Assembly (NCBI GenBank): GCA_023450835.1
Contig: JAEXGM010000204.1
Span: forward strand, 1 to 28,756
Source: Bacillota bacterium
GTDB taxonomy: Bacteria > Bacillota > Clostridia > Lachnospirales > Lachnospiraceae
Reading direction: 5' to 3'
Length of the DNA: 28,756 nucleotides
The position numbers were made by a program, and so were the translations under genes. Of this stretch, positions 15,716 through 22,625 are shown one piece after another (positions within the stretch are counted from its first letter, which is position 1; every line of letters begins with the position of its first letter). The notes below the pieces were generated by a model. The model was not told where the DNA came from, did no database searches, and saw only the letters and a list, made by a program, of their open reading frames with translations.

Positions 15716-16655
15716 ATATATTTTAAAAAGACTTCTCATTGCTGTTCCGGTTTTATTGGGCATTACGGTAATTGATTTCTTTCTGATGAGTCTTGCCGGA
15801 AATCCGCTGCAGATGCTGCAGGGGGCAAGAATATCTCAGGAAGCCGTAGAAATAAAGCGGGTTGCACTGGGACTTGACCGGCCTGTGTACATTCAGTATT
15901 TTATGTGGCTGAAACAATTACTTCATGGGAATCTGGGAGAATCCATGAAAAATTATCAGCCGGTAGCAGGGATGATAAAGGCTTATATTGGGCCAACCCT
16001 TTTACTGATGGGTACCTCTCTGATAGTAAGCATGATTATTGCAATACCGGCAGGAATTTACAGCGCGGTAAAGCAGTATTCAGCAGGAGATTATACCGTC
16101 GTGACCCTTTCCTTTCTTGGAAGCAGCGTACCGGGATTCTTTCTGGCATTGATTTTAATATATGTCTTCACCATTAAGCTTAAGGTGTTGCCTTCCAGCG
16201 GAATGACTACCCTGGGAAGCGAGAGCGGTGCCTGGGATGTAATAAAGCATATGATTATGCCGGTGATTGTGCTGGCTGCTTCTATGGCAGGTAACAATAT
16301 CCGTTACATCAGAAGCTCTATGTTAGAGATTCTGGATAAAGAATATTTAAGAACTGCAAAAGCCAAGGGGATCGGCAGGTTCAAAGTAATTAATAAGCAT
16401 GGGCTGCGCAATGCACTGCTGCCTGTTATAACGGTCTTGGGGATGGAAATTCCCGTACTTTTTGGAGGAGCTATCATTATCGAGCAGGTATTTAGCTGGC
16501 CGGGGCTTGGGCTCATGACTATGAGTGCAATTATAAACAGAGATTATCCGGTAATTATGGGAGTTTGCCTGATATCAGCACTGGTCGTTCTGGCGGCCAA
16601 TCTGCTTACAGATATTCTCTATGCCCTTGCAGATCCGACTATTCAATATAAATAG
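15708..16655 (+). CDS. Oligopeptide ABC transporter permease (OppB/DppB type)
   Basis: This 315-residue inner-membrane permease has about six helices. Family marks are the N-terminal FKYILKRLLIAVPVLLGITVIDFFL, the segment RVALGLDRPVYIQYFMWLKQLLHGNLGES (around residues 45-75; given here as RVALGLDRPVYIQY then GNLGES), and the EAA-loop RTAKAKGIGRFKVINKHGLRNA, which docks onto the ATPases. It overlaps the preceding ATPase gene by eight bases with AGGAGAGGAGG upstream. It forms the translocation pore with the OppC-type protein encoded next. Confidence 0.92.
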   Translation: MFKYILKRLLIAVPVLLGITVIDFFLMSLAGNPLQMLQGARISQEAVEIKRVALGLDRPVYIQYFMWLKQLLHGNLGESMKNYQPVAGMIKAYIGPTLLLMGTSLIVSMIIAIPAGIYSAVKQYSAGDYTVVTLSFLGSSVPGFFLALILIYVFTIKLKVLPSSGMTTLGSESGAWDVIKHMIMPVIVLAASMAGNNIRYIRSSMLEILDKEYLRTAKAKGIGRFKVINKHGLRNALLPVITVLGMEIPVLFGGAIIIEQVFSWPGLGLMTMSAIINRDYPVIMGVCLISALVVLAANLLTDILYALADPTIQYK

Positions 16656-16686
16656 ATATATAATCTCTGTGTGAAAGAGGAACGGA

Positions 16687-17559
16687 ATGAAGAGAAAGAA
16701 AACTGATAACAGTGGGAAAAAAGCAATTCGCGGAAGGGTTCTGAGGCGATTTTTCAGACACAGGCTTGCGGCAGCAGGCTTAGTATTTATTGTTGCGGCT
16801 GTTCTTTTTGCTGTGTTTGCACCCCTTCTGGCACCTTTTAACCCCAACAAGGTGGTAGGAGATTTCGGAGCACCGCCCACAAAGTCCTTTCTTCTTGGAA
16901 CGGACCAGGTCGGAAGGGATGTCTTCAGCAGATTATTATATGGCATGAGAATCTCCCTTTTTGTTGGCGTAGCCGCAACTTTGCTTTCAACAGTAATTGG
17001 TGTCGTGCTTGGTTTATTATCCGGGTATTTTGGCGGAGTTTTGGATATGATAATTATGCGTTTTACCGATATGGTCATGTCTTTTCCCTACATACTTTTA
17101 GTGTTGGTAGCAGCGGCAATCTTTAAACCGGGACTCAATACCATTGTTTTGATTCTGGGATTTGTAGACTGGCCGGGAGTAGCAAGACTTGTCAGGGGAA
17201 ATGTTCTCTCTATCAGGGAGAAACCCTATATTCAGGCGGATATGGTAGCAGGAATGCCAAAATGGTATATACTGTTTTCAGAGATACTTCCTAATACCAT
17301 AGCACCCATATTGGTATATGGGACCTCTGTTATTGCAATCTCCATGCTGGATGAAGCCGCTCTGAGCTTTTTGGGAATGGGTATTCAGCCCCCGACCGCA
17401 AGCCTTGGCAATATGCTTAACGGGGCGCAGTCTCTCTCCATACTTACCTCAAAGCCATGGCTGTGGCTGCCACCGGGTATTGTAATAATACTTCTGGTTA
17501 TCAGCATCAACTTTGTAGGGGATGCATTAAGAGATGCCTTTGATCCATCCGGCAAATAA
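16687..17559 (+). CDS. Oligopeptide ABC transporter permease (OppC/DppC type)
   Basis: This 290-residue permease partners the OppB-type protein. It has the OppC N-terminal pattern: a basic cytosolic segment (RRFFRHRLAAAG), one helix, then FLLGTDQVGRDVFSRLLYGMR, a strong family signature (read as FLLGTDQVGRDVFS). The EAA-type loop QADMVAGMPKWYILFSEILP and the segment LDEAALSFLGMGIQPPTASLG follow. GAAAGAGG precedes the ATG. It lies 31 bases after the OppB-type gene. With this gene the importer is complete. Confidence 0.93.
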   Translation: MKRKKTDNSGKKAIRGRVLRRFFRHRLAAAGLVFIVAAVLFAVFAPLLAPFNPNKVVGDFGAPPTKSFLLGTDQVGRDVFSRLLYGMRISLFVGVAATLLSTVIGVVLGLLSGYFGGVLDMIIMRFTDMVMSFPYILLVLVAAAIFKPGLNTIVLILGFVDWPGVARLVRGNVLSIREKPYIQADMVAGMPKWYILFSEILPNTIAPILVYGTSVIAISMLDEAALSFLGMGIQPPTASLGNMLNGAQSLSILTSKPWLWLPPGIVIILLVISINFVGDALRDAFDPSGK

Positions 17560-17576
17560 TACATTATTGGATTCAG

Positions 17577-17603
17577 GAATATTAAACCGAAAATTTAATA
17601 TTC
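17577..17603. repeat. Perfect AT-rich inverted repeat before the C39-like peptidase gene
   Basis: GAATATTAAA (17577-17586) and TTTAATATTC (17594-17603) flank a 7-base loop. No T-tract follows, so it is not an obvious terminator. It sits in the 59-base gap between the last permease gene and the peptidase gene, directly upstream of its ribosome site. It could be an operator, an RNA-processing hairpin or a translation control element. Confidence 0.6.
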
Positions 17604-17618
17604 ACGAAAGGGATTAAG

Positions 17619-18242
17619 ATGAAAAATCGATTAAGTTATCAGACATCAGAATATGACTGCGGACCGACTACTCTTTTAAATGCCATGCGGTTTTTATTTG
17701 AAAGGGAAGAAATTGTACCGGACATTTTAAAGGCTATCTCTTTATATACCCTGGATGAATATAACAGTGAGGGAGAATCCGGTAAAAGCGGGACTTCCCG
17801 TATGGCAATGATGTATCTGTCAAAATGGTTTAACCAGTTTGGGGAAACCAAGCGTTTTCCCATCTACACGGAGATGCTTCTGGATGACCAGGTATGGATA
17901 AAGCAAAACAGCGGAATAGCAGGCTGCCTTCAGCAGGGCGGAGTTGTAATTATCAGATGCTGGCTGGATGGCTATCAGCATTATATATTACTAACGGGCA
18001 TAGAAGGAGAATATATCTGTCTTTTTGACCCCTATGATTATGAAAAACCTATAGACGGAGTTGATGTTATAAAGGTTGATGACCAGCCAAAGAAGATGAA
18101 CCGGAAAGTCAAGATGGACATTTTTAATGAGGAAAGTACTAAAACTTATGCATTTGGCAAGGTGGAAAACAGAGAAGCTATGCTTTTATATAATAGTAAG
18201 ATAAGAAAGACCCCTGAGAAATCAATCGAATATTTTATATAA
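17619..18242 (+). CDS. C39-like cysteine peptidase family protein, cytoplasmic
   Basis: This 207-residue protein has the Peptidase_C39-like arrangement: Q8 and C14 in YQTSEYDCGPTTLLNAM, a histidine H121 in GYQHYILLTG, and an aspartate D137 in LFDPYDY, matching the papain-fold Gln-Cys-His-Asp order. No signal peptide or membrane segment is visible, and no transporter domain is fused, unlike bacteriocin-processing C39 exporters. It follows the peptide importer permease by 59 bases on the same strand and has its own GAAAGGG ribosome site. It may therefore act on imported peptides or be a separately regulated neighbour. The catalytic residues look intact; the substrate is unknown. Confidence 0.8.
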   Translation: MKNRLSYQTSEYDCGPTTLLNAMRFLFEREEIVPDILKAISLYTLDEYNSEGESGKSGTSRMAMMYLSKWFNQFGETKRFPIYTEMLLDDQVWIKQNSGIAGCLQQGGVVIIRCWLDGYQHYILLTGIEGEYICLFDPYDYEKPIDGVDVIKVDDQPKKMNRKVKMDIFNEESTKTYAFGKVENREAMLLYNSKIRKTPEKSIEYFI

Positions 18243-18277
18243 ATGAGCAACATTTGCGCATTAATTATGCTGCCCAC

Positions 18278-18306
18278 TTGAAAAGACACCCACTTTTTAC
18301 TATAAT
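18278..18306 (+). promoter_or_regulatory. Sigma-A promoter of the GH3 glycosidase gene
   Basis: TTGAAA (18278-18283) and a perfect TATAAT (18301-18306) are 17 bases apart. The start codon lies 30 bases downstream of the -10 box. Confidence 0.75.
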
Positions 18307-18336
18307 AGTTGTAAATTATTAGTATAGGAGAAGACA

Positions 18337-20262
18337 ATGGGGAAGATAAAAACAAGTGTGGCAGCATTATTTTGTGTTACTCTTTTAAGCCTGCTAGCGG
18401 GCTGCAGCAACGGACAAAATAAGGGAACGACGATACCGGATACCAATGTCATAACTGAGGAGGGACCTTCGGCAAGCACTACAGCGGAACCTACGGCGGT
18501 GGATTCCATTAATAAAGAATATTTGGACACTTCAAAATCCATAGAACAGAGAGTAGAAATATTACTGAATCAGATGACTCTGGAGGAAAAAGCCGGGCAG
18601 ATGCTTCAAGCGGAGAGAAACACCGTAAAAGAGAGCGAAGTTACAAAACTGGCGCTTGGCTCTGTTCTTAGCGGAGGAGGCTCCTATCCCGGAGATAATA
18701 CTCTGTCCGACTGGAATAATTTGATACATAATTTACAGGAAGCGGCAATGAAGTCAAGACTTGGAATACCGCTTTTATACGGAATAGATGCGGTACACGG
18801 ACAGAATCTGTTAAAAGGAGCAGTCGTTTACCCTCATAATATTGGATTGGGCGCAGCAAATGATGCGGACCTTATGTACAAGATGGGAGCTGCCGTTGCA
18901 GAAGAAATGAAACTGACAGGAACTCTATGGAATTTTGCCCCCTGCGTGGCTGTCAGCCAGGATCCCAGATGGGGCAGGACCTATGAGAGCTTTTCTTCTG
19001 ACCCTGAGATCGTAACAACCTTGTCCTCTGCCTATTTAAAAGGTCTGCAGGCTCACGGAGTAGTCGGTACTGCCAAACATTACGTAGGAGATGGCGGAAC
19101 CAGTTATGGCAGCGGTGTTATAAACGGCATCTTAGACCGTGGTGACACGGTAGTTTCAGAGAAAGAGCTTCGAAAGACCCACCTTGCTCCATACAAAGAA
19201 CTGATAAAGGACGGAGCCAAAATTGTAATGGCTTCCTTTAGTTCTTATAAAGGAACTAAAATGCATGAGAATAAATACTTGCTGACAGATGTTTTAAAGG
19301 ATGAATTAGGGTTTAAAGGTTTTGTAGTATCAGATTGGGAGGCGGTTAAGGATTTGGAAGGGGAGTCCTTTGAAGCAAATATTGCATTTGCAATTAACGC
19401 AGGTGTGGATATGCTTATGGAACCTTTCAATTATGATGAAGCTATAAAAGACATTATCGCAAATGTAAATAAAGGTACAATTGCTATGGCGAGAATTGAT
19501 GATGCCGTTAGAAGGATACTGAAAGTAAAACTTGAGATGGGGTTATTTGAGGATCCTTATATGGAAAAGCTTAACCACGAAGTAACTGACCTTGGAAGTG
19601 ATGAATACAGGGATCTGGCAAAGCAACTGGTTGAAAAGTCTCTTGTTCTTCTAAAGAATGATAAAAAGACTCTTCCTTTAAAGAAAGGCTCCACAATCTT
19701 TGTTACTGGCCCTGCGGCAGATGATATGGGAGTACAATGCGGTGGCTGGATGACTGCCTGGCAGGGATTCTCCGATACGGATGGTAAGAGGGCAGCAGAA
19801 GGATTGACCATATTGGAAGGTTTGAAAGCATATGCAGCCCAGTATGGACTTACCATCGTCACAGATAAAGATAAAGCGTCACAAGCGGATGCCGTCATAC
19901 TTGCAGTAGGGGAAATGCCTTATGCGGAATATGAAGGCGATACGAAGGATTTGTCCATAACCGGAAAGAAAGGATTGGCTGGCAACAAGGAGGCTATAGA
20001 ATTAGCAAAGAGTCTTGGAAAGCCTACGGTAGCTCTTGTTGTAGCAGGAAGAAATGTGCTGATATCTGATTATATGAAGAACTGGGATAGTATCGTTATG
20101 TGTTATCTGCCGGGCACACAAGGAGATGGAATTGCCTCTGTATTAACAGGAGAAACACCTTTTACCGGGAAGCTTGCGATGCCCTATTATAAGCACACCA
20201 AGGATATTGGCAGTAAAAATCCTGATTTATTGTATCCTTTGGGATACGGGCTGACATATTAG
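18337..20262 (+). CDS. Glycoside hydrolase family 3 beta-glucosidase / exo-glucanase lipoprotein
   Basis: This 641-residue extracellular enzyme releases glucose or a related sugar from the non-reducing end of beta-glucans or oligosaccharides. The N-terminus is a lipoprotein signal with lipobox LAGC (C23), followed by a Thr/Ser-rich linker to about residue 55. The GH3 TIM-barrel has LLYGIDAVHGQN, FAPCVAVSQDPRWGR, AKHYVGDGGT and the nucleophile D333 in VVSDWEAV. The C-terminal domain supplies the likely acid/base E531 in GEMPYAEYEGD, the motif of plant and clostridial exo-beta-glucanases. No fibronectin-III tail is present. GGAGAAG precedes the ATG. It has its own promoter and no glycan transporter beside it. 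The GH3 assignment is firm; the exact glucan linkage is not determinable. Confidence 0.93.
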   Translation: MGKIKTSVAALFCVTLLSLLAGCSNGQNKGTTIPDTNVITEEGPSASTTAEPTAVDSINKEYLDTSKSIEQRVEILLNQMTLEEKAGQMLQAERNTVKESEVTKLALGSVLSGGGSYPGDNTLSDWNNLIHNLQEAAMKSRLGIPLLYGIDAVHGQNLLKGAVVYPHNIGLGAANDADLMYKMGAAVAEEMKLTGTLWNFAPCVAVSQDPRWGRTYESFSSDPEIVTTLSSAYLKGLQAHGVVGTAKHYVGDGGTSYGSGVINGILDRGDTVVSEKELRKTHLAPYKELIKDGAKIVMASFSSYKGTKMHENKYLLTDVLKDELGFKGFVVSDWEAVKDLEGESFEANIAFAINAGVDMLMEPFNYDEAIKDIIANVNKGTIAMARIDDAVRRILKVKLEMGLFEDPYMEKLNHEVTDLGSDEYRDLAKQLVEKSLVLLKNDKKTLPLKKGSTIFVTGPAADDMGVQCGGWMTAWQGFSDTDGKRAAEGLTILEGLKAYAAQYGLTIVTDKDKASQADAVILAVGEMPYAEYEGDTKDLSITGKKGLAGNKEAIELAKSLGKPTVALVVAGRNVLISDYMKNWDSIVMCYLPGTQGDGIASVLTGETPFTGKLAMPYYKHTKDIGSKNPDLLYPLGYGLTY

Positions 20263-20307
20263 CATAATATTTGTTGCGGTTCAGATTTGTTGAAATATAA
20301 GGTTTTT

Positions 20308-20550
20308 GGGGATGGACGATGGCAGGTGATTCATTCATACATTTTCTAGTTCAGTATTTCGAATTCCACTAAAATGACAACAGTTATTCCTGGCAGGTTA
20401 AATTGCGCCAAACTCGCTTTTTATCTTTGGGTTATGTAACACTGTGCGCTCAAACATGGCGTAATTTAACCTAGTCATAACCGCTGTCATTTAAGTGTTA
20501 TACGAAATCCCTCAATAGAAAATGCATGAGCGGAATCACCTGCCATCTGT
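20308..20550 (+). repeat. Long-hairpin repeat element, copy C
   Basis: This 243-bp imperfect palindrome lies 45 bases after the GH3 stop codon and belongs to the same family as 6528-6774 and 7119-7366. It has the termini GGGGATGGACGATGG and CATCTGT, the loop words AATTCCACTA and TTAAGTGTTATA, and the apex GCGCCAAACTCGC plus GCGCTCAAACATGGCG. The outer stem pairs 20318-20331 with 20534-20547, then continues with mismatches. The middle stem pairs 20373-20387 with 20477-20491. The apical stem pairs GGTTAAATTGCGCCA with TGGCGTAATTTAACC. Its stems are unlike those of A or B, and the CTCGAG words present in A and B are absent. Like copy A, it is preceded by TTTTTGGGG. Confidence 0.85.
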
Positions 20551-20626
20551 GTATCGCCATAGATTTTTTTGTGTTCAATTGAAAGACAGAACAGTATAAA
20601 TATTTAACATTATTTTGAAGAAGTAC

Positions 20627-20655
20627 TTGATTTTTACATCGATTTATGTTACTAT
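20627..20655 (+). promoter_or_regulatory. Promoter of a short leader or small RNA upstream of gpsA
   Basis: TTGATT (20627-20632) and TACTAT (20650-20655) are 17 bases apart. Transcription would begin near 20662, about 20 bases before the terminator-like hairpin at 20680. Confidence 0.6.
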
Positions 20656-20679
20656 AGCAATAGTTAATAAAACATCCCC

Positions 20680-20728
20680 AGAGCCGATTCTCAAAACATT
20701 TGTTTAGAGGTTAATCGGCTCTCTTTTT
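20680..20728 (+). terminator. Intrinsic terminator or attenuator before gpsA
   Basis: AGAGCCGATT (20680-20689) pairs perfectly with AATCGGCTCT (20713-20722) and is followed by CTTTTTGTTATTTT, a classic U-tract. It lies about 20 bases after a predicted transcription start and 139 bases before the gpsA start codon, so it would end a transcript of roughly 65 nt. No protein gene lies between that promoter and this hairpin. Confidence 0.75.
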
Positions 20729-20860
20729 GTTATTTTATATAAAACAAATTTATTTTTTATGAATGATTCAAATGATGCCTCAACTTCAATGAGGATATAG
20801 TTTTAGTCGTTTACACACAACTAAGAAGGATAAAGAAAAGAAAGGTCAAAGGGTGTTATA

Positions 20861-21817
20861 ATGGATATCACTGTAATAGGCTGCGGCAGATGGGGCTCTT
20901 TTATTGCCTGGTATTTGGATAAAATAGGACAAACAGTAACCTTGTACGGCAGGAGTTCTTCTAAACATATGCAGGAGTTTTACAATAGCAGAAGCAATGG
21001 TCTTCTAACATTGCCGGATAGTGTTTCCCTGACAGGCAATTTGGATTCAGCTGCCTTTTCACAGGTTATTGTTATTTCAGTTAATTCTCAGGGATTAAGA
21101 CCTTTAATGGAAGAGTTAAAGGGATATTCTCTTAAGAACAAGACAATCGTTTTATGTATGAAAGGTATTGAGATAGGAAGCGGAAAGCGTCTTTCAGAGA
21201 TTGCAGGAGAAAATCTGGATTCCTCTAATTCTGTGGCGGTCTGGCTTGGGCCGGGACATGTACAGGAATACTTAAATAGTATACCCAATTGCATGGTTAT
21301 TGACAGTGAAGACGATGCTGTAAAGGAAAGATTGGTAAAAGAATTTTCCGGTGAGCTGATTCGGTTTTATTATGGATGTGACCTGATTGGGAATGAAGTT
21401 GGGGCAGCGGCTAAGAACGTAATAGGTATTGCTGCCGGCATGTTAGATGGCTTGAACCTGACTACTTTAAAGGGAGCTTTAATGTCCAGAGGAACGAGGG
21501 AAATTGCAAGACTCATAAAGGCGATGGGAGGCAGTGAGTTATCAGCTTACGGACTATGTCATTTGGGAGATTATCAGGCTACGGTATTTTCAGAATTCAG
21601 CCATAACCGAAAGTTTGGGGAATGTTTTGTAAAAGGTAAAAACTATGGTGAGTTGGCAGAAGGATACTATACGGTTAAAGCGTTGACAGAACTTGGAGGA
21701 CGTTATCAGGTTGAGCTTCCTATCTGCCAGGCAGTATACGAAATTCTGTATCAAAAGAAGGATATCCAGACCATACTGGAGCAATTATTTGCAAGAAACC
21801 TGAAGAATGAATTTTAA
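20861..21817 (+). CDS. gpsA: NAD(P)H-dependent glycerol-3-phosphate dehydrogenase-like protein
   Basis: This 318-residue cytoplasmic enzyme is expected to interconvert dihydroxyacetone phosphate and sn-glycerol 3-phosphate for phospholipid synthesis. The N-terminal Rossmann fold starts ITVIGCGRWGSF (GxGxxG), K101 lies in CMKGIEIG, and the catalytic lysine K185 lies in EVGAAAKNVIGIAAGMLDGL. The later segment HLGDYQATVFSEFSHNRKFG corresponds to the family's GLGDL...SRNRRFG signature. Several positions deviate from the housekeeping consensus (for example GCGRWG and HLGDY), so a paralogue or relaxed-specificity member is possible. AAGAAAAGAAAGG lies upstream, about 15 bases before the ATG. The 3' end lies inside a 36-base tandem duplication that also repeats the stop codon. 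Confidence 0.83.
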   Translation: MDITVIGCGRWGSFIAWYLDKIGQTVTLYGRSSSKHMQEFYNSRSNGLLTLPDSVSLTGNLDSAAFSQVIVISVNSQGLRPLMEELKGYSLKNKTIVLCMKGIEIGSGKRLSEIAGENLDSSNSVAVWLGPGHVQEYLNSIPNCMVIDSEDDAVKERLVKEFSGELIRFYYGCDLIGNEVGAAAKNVIGIAAGMLDGLNLTTLKGALMSRGTREIARLIKAMGGSELSAYGLCHLGDYQATVFSEFSHNRKFGECFVKGKNYGELAEGYYTVKALTELGGRYQVELPICQAVYEILYQKKDIQTILEQLFARNLKNEF

Positions 21818-21873
21818 ACAACAAAAATCAGTCCACAGAAGAATGGATTTTGAACGACAAAAACCAGTCCACA
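21802..21873 (+). repeat. 36-base tandem duplication over the gpsA stop codon
   Basis: Units 21802-21837 and 21838-21873 are adjacent and match at 32 of 36 positions; all four differences are transitions. The first unit encodes the last residues and stop of gpsA; the second repeats the same frame with its own stop. A degenerate third unit with GTCCAC at 21898-21903 may follow. Confidence 0.85.
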
Positions 21874-21949
21874 AAAGTATTTCTATGTAACAAAATGTCC
21901 ACGCAATACATAGTATGTAGATGTACTGTTCATATTGGAGGATTGGTGA

Positions 21950-22528
21950 ATGCATGTATTATCTACGCTTTTATTTGTAATTTCTGTAAACATCGATAGT
22001 TTTGTCGTAGGCTTATCCTATGGGATGAGAAAAGTAAAAATAGGATTGGTGAGTAATCTTATAATTGGTCTCATAACTTTGGCAGGAACAATTCTATCTA
22101 TGCTGGCCGGTAAAATTATCTTTCATTCTATATCTGAGAATGTATCGAATTTTATAGGAAGTATCATGTTAATCCTAATAGGAAGCTGGACTTTGATTAA
22201 ACCCTTATTAAAGAATTTACATTCCGGTGAAATATTAGAGAATCCTGAAAAAGCAGATATAGATAATTCGTCCAGTATTGATGCAAAAGAATCAATTGCC
22301 CTTGCTTTTGCCCTGACGATTAATAATGTTGGAATAGGTATAAGTGCAAGTATTACCGGGCTTAATGTGGTTTTGACCTCGGCATTAACATTTGTGTTTA
22401 GCATGCTGACAATTATCCTTGGATATGTTTTAGGATCTTATTTTTTGCCCCAGGCATTCAATAAGAGAGCAACAATAATATCAGGATTGATTATTATAGC
22501 GTTAGGAATATATGAAATTCTTATCTAA
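21950..22528 (+). CDS. YtaF-like sporulation membrane protein (MntP-related)
   Basis: This 192-residue protein is highly hydrophobic with about six membrane helices in two homologous halves, separated by a soluble linker near residues 88-113. The first half begins VISVNIDSFVVGLSYGMRK, closely resembling the SLDSFGVGLTYG pattern of YtaF. The second half has ALTINNVGIGISASITG, the matching position in the second repeat. YtaF belongs to the MntP-like manganese/cation efflux superfamily and is annotated as a sporulation membrane protein in Bacillus; its biochemical role is not established. TTGGAGG precedes the ATG. It follows gpsA by 132 bases that contain the duplication. A cation-export role is an alternative. 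Confidence 0.78.
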   Translation: MHVLSTLLFVISVNIDSFVVGLSYGMRKVKIGLVSNLIIGLITLAGTILSMLAGKIIFHSISENVSNFIGSIMLILIGSWTLIKPLLKNLHSGEILENPEKADIDNSSSIDAKESIALAFALTINNVGIGISASITGLNVVLTSALTFVFSMLTIILGYVLGSYFLPQAFNKRATIISGLIIIALGIYEILI

Positions 22529-22552
22529 GGAAGAGTTTTGAGAAATACATCT

Positions 22553-22584
22553 CCGCCTGACTGATACCATGTTCAGTCAAGCGG
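22553..22584. terminator. Possible bidirectional terminator hairpin between convergent genes
   Basis: CCGCCTGACTGA (22553-22564) pairs with TCAGTCAAGCGG (22573-22584), with one central mismatch. It lies between the YtaF-like gene and the convergent chemoreceptor gene ending at 22626. The flanks are AT-rich, but there is no long T-tract on either strand. Confidence 0.5.
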
Positions 22585-22625
22585 AATTATAAGGGTGATT
22601 CACATAGAGCAGAAAAAAGATGTCT

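Noticed and set aside
21907..21919. A TACATA-G-TATGTA palindrome before the YtaF-like gene
   Set aside because: The short AT-rich palindrome has no second copy seen and no clear promoter context; chance is likely.
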